64,000 nt of DNA, taken from NCBI GenBank assembly GCA_036925085.1, contig JAUPFP010000003.1, positions 10,376,008 to 10,440,007 on the forward strand. Reading direction: 5' to 3'. The position numbers and the translations under genes are program-made. The DNA comes from Brachycybe producta. Its lineage: Eukaryota; Arthropoda; Diplopoda; Playtdesmida; Andrognathidae. The notes under the pieces were generated by a model that searched no databases, was not told the DNA's origin, and saw only the letters and a program-made list of their open reading frames with translations. Shown here piece after piece: positions 35,101-41,100 of the stretch (positions are counted from its first letter, which is position 1; each line of letters starts with the position of its first letter).

Positions 35101-38100
35101 AAGATATTAACATGAAACAATTCTTAGTTTCTTCCATGAACCTTCTTAAAATTTAAATTTTAAGTTAAAAAGATTAAGAAAGAAACAACACGAAAATCAC
35201 GAACATGTTTAGGAGTCCTATACATGTTCGTGATTTTTGCCTGCAATATAGCTATACATATACACTTTGCCGTTCTCAACTTCTATTTTAGAAAAAATTG
35301 AATCTCGGGATTCGGATTACCAATCCTGAATCCTGGGATTGAATCCCAGGATTCAGGATTGGTAATCCGAATTTTCGAGATTTTTGCAAACCCTTGTCTT
35401 GTCCTTATAAAGTATATATGGCTTTTTGGTAAAAATTAAATTATTCACAATTATAAAAGAATAAGCGATCTGAATGACTGCAGCTTCAATTCTACAAGTT
35501 TTTCACTTTAAAGTACATGTATGTGAGAACAGCTATGCCAGGATTATCTAGGGGATCAGACCTGTGAAGCATATTAGAGAACTGAACGTACAAATGCATT
35601 AAATGCCCGCATTTCAATATTAACTGGCGTAAAAATCGTAATCCCCTTAAAGATCCTAATAATCACTGAAACCTGCTGTGCAGTTTTATTGTTTTTCTTG
35701 CAATGTGACGAGCCCGTAAGTCTTTTCTTAAGAATCACCTCCAAAACGTAATCTCGATCCACCATAAGTAAGGTGGTGTTATCACACATAGAATTCGCAT
35801 ACACATTTATTTTTTTCTGAATTTCATATTATTGCTAAACCTGCCAGCAATACAGTAGAATTTCCTAAGCTTTTTAATTAAATAAATTTATAGGAAAAAC
35901 AACTACACAATTAAATTTTGGCAGTGTGGTTTTAATAAGGTAAAAACCATGAGTGGCAAAAACCATCTTAACGTTGTTGGCAGGACACGGTCTTGTATGT
36001 TTGCTACTGTATTTGTTGAAATTAACTCATACTAAAAGTAACCAAACGACCATACTAGTCAGGGTTGCAGAAAATTCTGATTTTTTTTTAGAAAAAATCC
36101 CCCCAAAAAATCCATAAAATCAGATTTTTTTTATTTAAATCGGATTTTATTGATTTGAATCTGTTTTATTTCTATTTAATTTGGTTTTTATTATTTAGTC
36201 GAATATTTTTTTTAATTATTTACTAAAATACGCTAATTTATCTATCGTTAAATAAACAAAAACTCGTCCCTCTGCCATAAACCTTCATGGCTGCTTGTAG
36301 AGTATTTTTTTTAATTGCAAATATGCAATTAAACGCTATCTTCAATAACTTGAAAATTGAAATAAGCAAAAATACAAAAATAAACACAACTTTTATTTAG
36401 TCTTTTACACACATTGAAAATTATCAGAAAAAGTAAGTTAATGATAACGCTCATCAAAAAAACGTCATTACTGTAAAAACGCAAATCAAAGTTTTGAATT
36501 ACCATCATTCCGGTACCACATACTTTACAGCAATCACATTGGTATATTTTGGTAGAGTAATCTAATCAATAGTAGAAATACAATGATATTTAAGTACTTA
36601 AATAAATTTTCAGGCATGGTAAAGGTCTACCAAAGCAATTAAAGAAACTTTTGCCATTATTGCTACATAAATTGGTTTTGAAATGTCAAATGTCAAAATA
36701 TTAGTATTTGAAGTTTTTTGCTGATACCAAAATTTCTTTTTTTTTTGTTATCACGTTGTTGTATTTAATGAGCGATATATTTTGTTGTTTTGTTCTAATG
36801 AGGTGTCTTTAATAGGTGCATATTCATAGGACACAAACCTTGCCTGCTTACTTTTTTTAAAAACTACAATTCTAAAATATAAATTATTAAATTAAAAAAA
36901 TTGTTTTTTATTGATTTAAAAAAATAATGTTATTTAAATCGCTATTTAAATGAATGATTTAAATCGAGTGATTTAAATCACACAACCCTCATACTAATAC
37001 AACAAAGATAGACATTGTATGCAATTTTATTGTGTATGTTGTTGCTATTTACAAACATAATTCACAATAATTAATATTTTAATTGTTAGCTGAATCAATT
37101 AGGCACTTCTTATTTATTTTATTTTTCAGTTGTATTCTTTTAAATGTTCTTTTTTTTTACAATCCACAAATTTTAAGTTGCAATTTTTTTTTTGTTTTAT
37201 TTCGTTTTGTTTCATTTTCAGATGTGGCGATACATAGTTCCTTTATTAGTAGCGGGGCTGTTGTTCTACCTTTTTCACTGGTAATAATTTATTATGATGA
37301 TTGTTTCATACTTTTATGATCTGAATACTAACGAATGGGAGTTGGTGGTGGGTAAGGCTTATTATGTACCTTATATGCCTTCTTCATGATCATGGTATGT
37401 CTTCACCATCATTTATCACGCTCTTAAGGTTGGTTTATAGTCTGTGAAACGTTGCTATACGATGCAAAGCAAAGAAACGTTAACGTCTTCATTTTGCTTA
37501 GCTTCACAAAACATTACGTTTTATAGTTTCGTTTGATTGTGTTCATACTATACACGTGGAATGCAACGAATCCTTCTTTAAAACTGGGTCAGAACCACTT
37601 TGTCTTCTTGCAAAAACAGAAAGCTGAGCCGTGATTTGCTGCGAGGTCTATTTCATTCAAATATAAGATAGAATAAAATCCTATCGAAATATTGTGTGAA
37701 AATGAAGGTTTGCGAAGGAAATTATTATTTTAACCAGACAAAAAAAGTACCGAAGTTTGAACGTTTTGCCGCAAAAGTTATTTTTTTTTGTGTCTCTAGA
37801 CTCATTTAATAGATAAAAATTCACAGCAGTTTCCATCTTTCTTCAGTCTTTTGTTTCTTATATGGTTATGCATTCGAATCATTAGTTTATATTCACTTAA
37901 AATAGGCTGATGCCTTCACTTACATGAATATCTCCAAAACTTTACTTTTACGTTTAAATCTTCACTTATACAAACACGAATAGGTCCAAGTCTTCCTTTT
38001 AATAGAACAAATTGTTCCTATACATATTTCTGGTTCTCTTCCTTTTAAACAAGCCTTGGTTACTTTTAAAGCTAGCTTTTATGCGATAGGTGTTGCCACT

Positions 38101-41100
38101 GAAAGTTAACTGGAGCATTCCTAACAGAAAAATATGAAAAGCCCAATTGTGTAACCGTTTCAAATTATCCAATAAAAGAGATTTTTAAAAACTGATATTT
38201 AAAATTTGGAATAACGAAAATAATTAAAAACCTGTTTCTTGTCACCACCTCCAGAGGGTAATACTTAAAAGTTTTTGCTGGGCAATCAAATCAAAAAAAG
38301 TATCGACTATATCGGCTATAAGTTGAAGTTGATCATTTGCTTTATTGTTTCAGTGAAGCTCCCATAAAACTTAATATTTTCTGAATTTTAAACTATTGAA
38401 ATTTAGCTGTTACATAAAGTGTGTATGTAACTCAACTGGACACAAAACCATTACATGTGCAAGTCATAACTGTTGAATATTTCTTTATACTGAATTTATT
38501 TTCTAATTTGAATTTTGAATTTCTAAAAGTTCTTTTTGTGACCCTTCCGGTCACACATTCTGGTCCCTCTTCGTTTTGTCATCTCTCTCAATAATTTAAA
38601 TCTATACCCACATTAGAAAACAAGGGATTCAAGGAACCCTATAGACCTCCATTGCTTTAATATATGCTTTCATATATCAAATAACCAACTTTTTTTCATT
38701 GTTACATGTGTATGCACATGTACACACGTGCATGCATGTGTACACATTTACACACGTGCATGCATGTGTACACACATTTACACACGTGCATGCATGTGTA
38801 CACATTTACACACGTGCATGCATGTGTACACACATTTACACACGTGCATGCATGTGTACACACATTTACACACGTGCATGCATGTGTACACACATTTACA
38901 CACGTGCATGCATGTGTACACACATTTACACACGTGCATGCATGTGTACACACATTTACACACGTGCATGCATGTGTACACACATTTACACACGTGCATG
39001 CATGTGTACACACATTTACACACGTGCATGCATGTGTACACACATTTACACACGTGCATGCATGTGTACACACATTTACACACGTGCATGCATGTGTACA
39101 CACATTTACACACGTGCATGCATGTGTACACACATTTACACACGTGCATGCATGTGTACACACATTTACACACGTGCATGCATGTGTACACACATTTACA
39201 CACGTGCATGCATGTGTACACACATTTACACACGTGCATGAATGTGTACACACATTTACACACGTGCATGAATGTGTACACACATTTACACACGTGCATG
39301 AATGTGTACACACATTTACACACGTGCATGAATGTGTACACACATTTACACACGTGCATGAATGTGTAGACACATTTACACACGTGCATGAATGTGTAGA
39401 CACATTTACACACGTGCATGAATGTGTAGACACATTTACACACGTGCATGAATGTGTAGACACATTTACACACGTGCATGAATGTGTAGACACATTTACA
39501 CACGTGCATGAATGTGTAGACACATTTACACACGTGCATGAATGTGTAGACACATTTACACACGTGCATGAATGTGTAGACACATTTACACACGTGCATG
39601 AATGTGTAGACACATTTACACACGTGCATGAATGTGTAGACACATTTACACACGTGCATGAATGTGTAGACACATTTACACACGTGCATGAATGTGTAGA
39701 CACATTTACACACGTGCATGAATGTGTAGACACATTTACACACGTGCATGAATGTGTAGACACATTTACACACGTGCATGAATGTGTAGACACATTTACA
39801 CACGTTACAGGTGTGTAGACACATTTACACACGTTACAGGTGTGTAGACACATTTACACACGTTACATGTGTGTAGACACATTTACACACGTTACATGTG
39901 TGTAGACACATTTACACACGGTACATGTGTGTAGACACATTTACACACGGTACATGTGTGTAGACACATTTACACACGGTACATGTGTGTAGACACATTT
40001 ACACACGTTACATGTGTGTAGACACATTTACACACGTTACATGTGTGTAGACACATTTACACACGTTACATGTGTGTAGACACATTTACACACGTTACAT
40101 GTGTGTAGACACATTTACACACGTTACATGTGTGTAGACACATTTACACACGTTACATGTGTGTAGACACATTTACACACGTTACATGTGTGTACACACA
40201 TTTACACACGTTACATGTGTGTACACACATTTACACACGTTACATGTGTGTACACACATTTACACACGTTACATGCGTGTACACACATTTACACACGTTA
40301 CATGCGTGTACACACATTTACACACGTTACATGCGTGTACACACATTTACACACGTTACATGTGTGTACACACATTTACACACGTTACATGTGTGTACAC
40401 ACATTTACACACGTTACATGTGTGTACACACATTTACACACGTTACATGTGTGTACACACATTTACACACGTTACATGTGTGTACACACATTTACACACG
40501 TTACATGTGTGTACACACATTTACACACGTTACATGTGTGTACACACATTTACACACGTTACATGTGTGTACACACATTTACACACGTTACATGTGTGTA
40601 CACACATTTACACACGTTACATGTGTGTACACACATTTACACACGTTACATGTGTGTACACACATTTACACACGTTACATGTGTGTACACACATTTACAC
40701 ACGTTACATGTGTGTACACACATTTACACACGTTACATGTGTGTACACACATTTACACACGTTACATGTGTGTACACACATTTACGCACGTTACATGTGT
40801 GTACACACATTTACGCACGTTACATGTGTGTACACACATTTACGCACGTTACATGTGTGTACACACATTTACGCACGTTACATGTGTGTACACACATTTA
40901 CGCACGTTACATGTGTGTACACACATTTACGCACGTTACATGTGTGTACACACATTTACGCACGTTACATGTGTGTACACACATTTACGCACGTTACATG
41001 TGTGTACACACATTTACGCACGTTACATGTGTGTACACACATTTACGCACGTTACATGTGTGTACACACATTTACGCACGTTACATGTGTGTACACACAT

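Noticed and set aside
37083..37319. 78-codon membrane protein frame
   Set aside because: A different frame over AT-rich intron and tail exon a; the splice-consistent frame is the tail anchor MWRYIVPLL...
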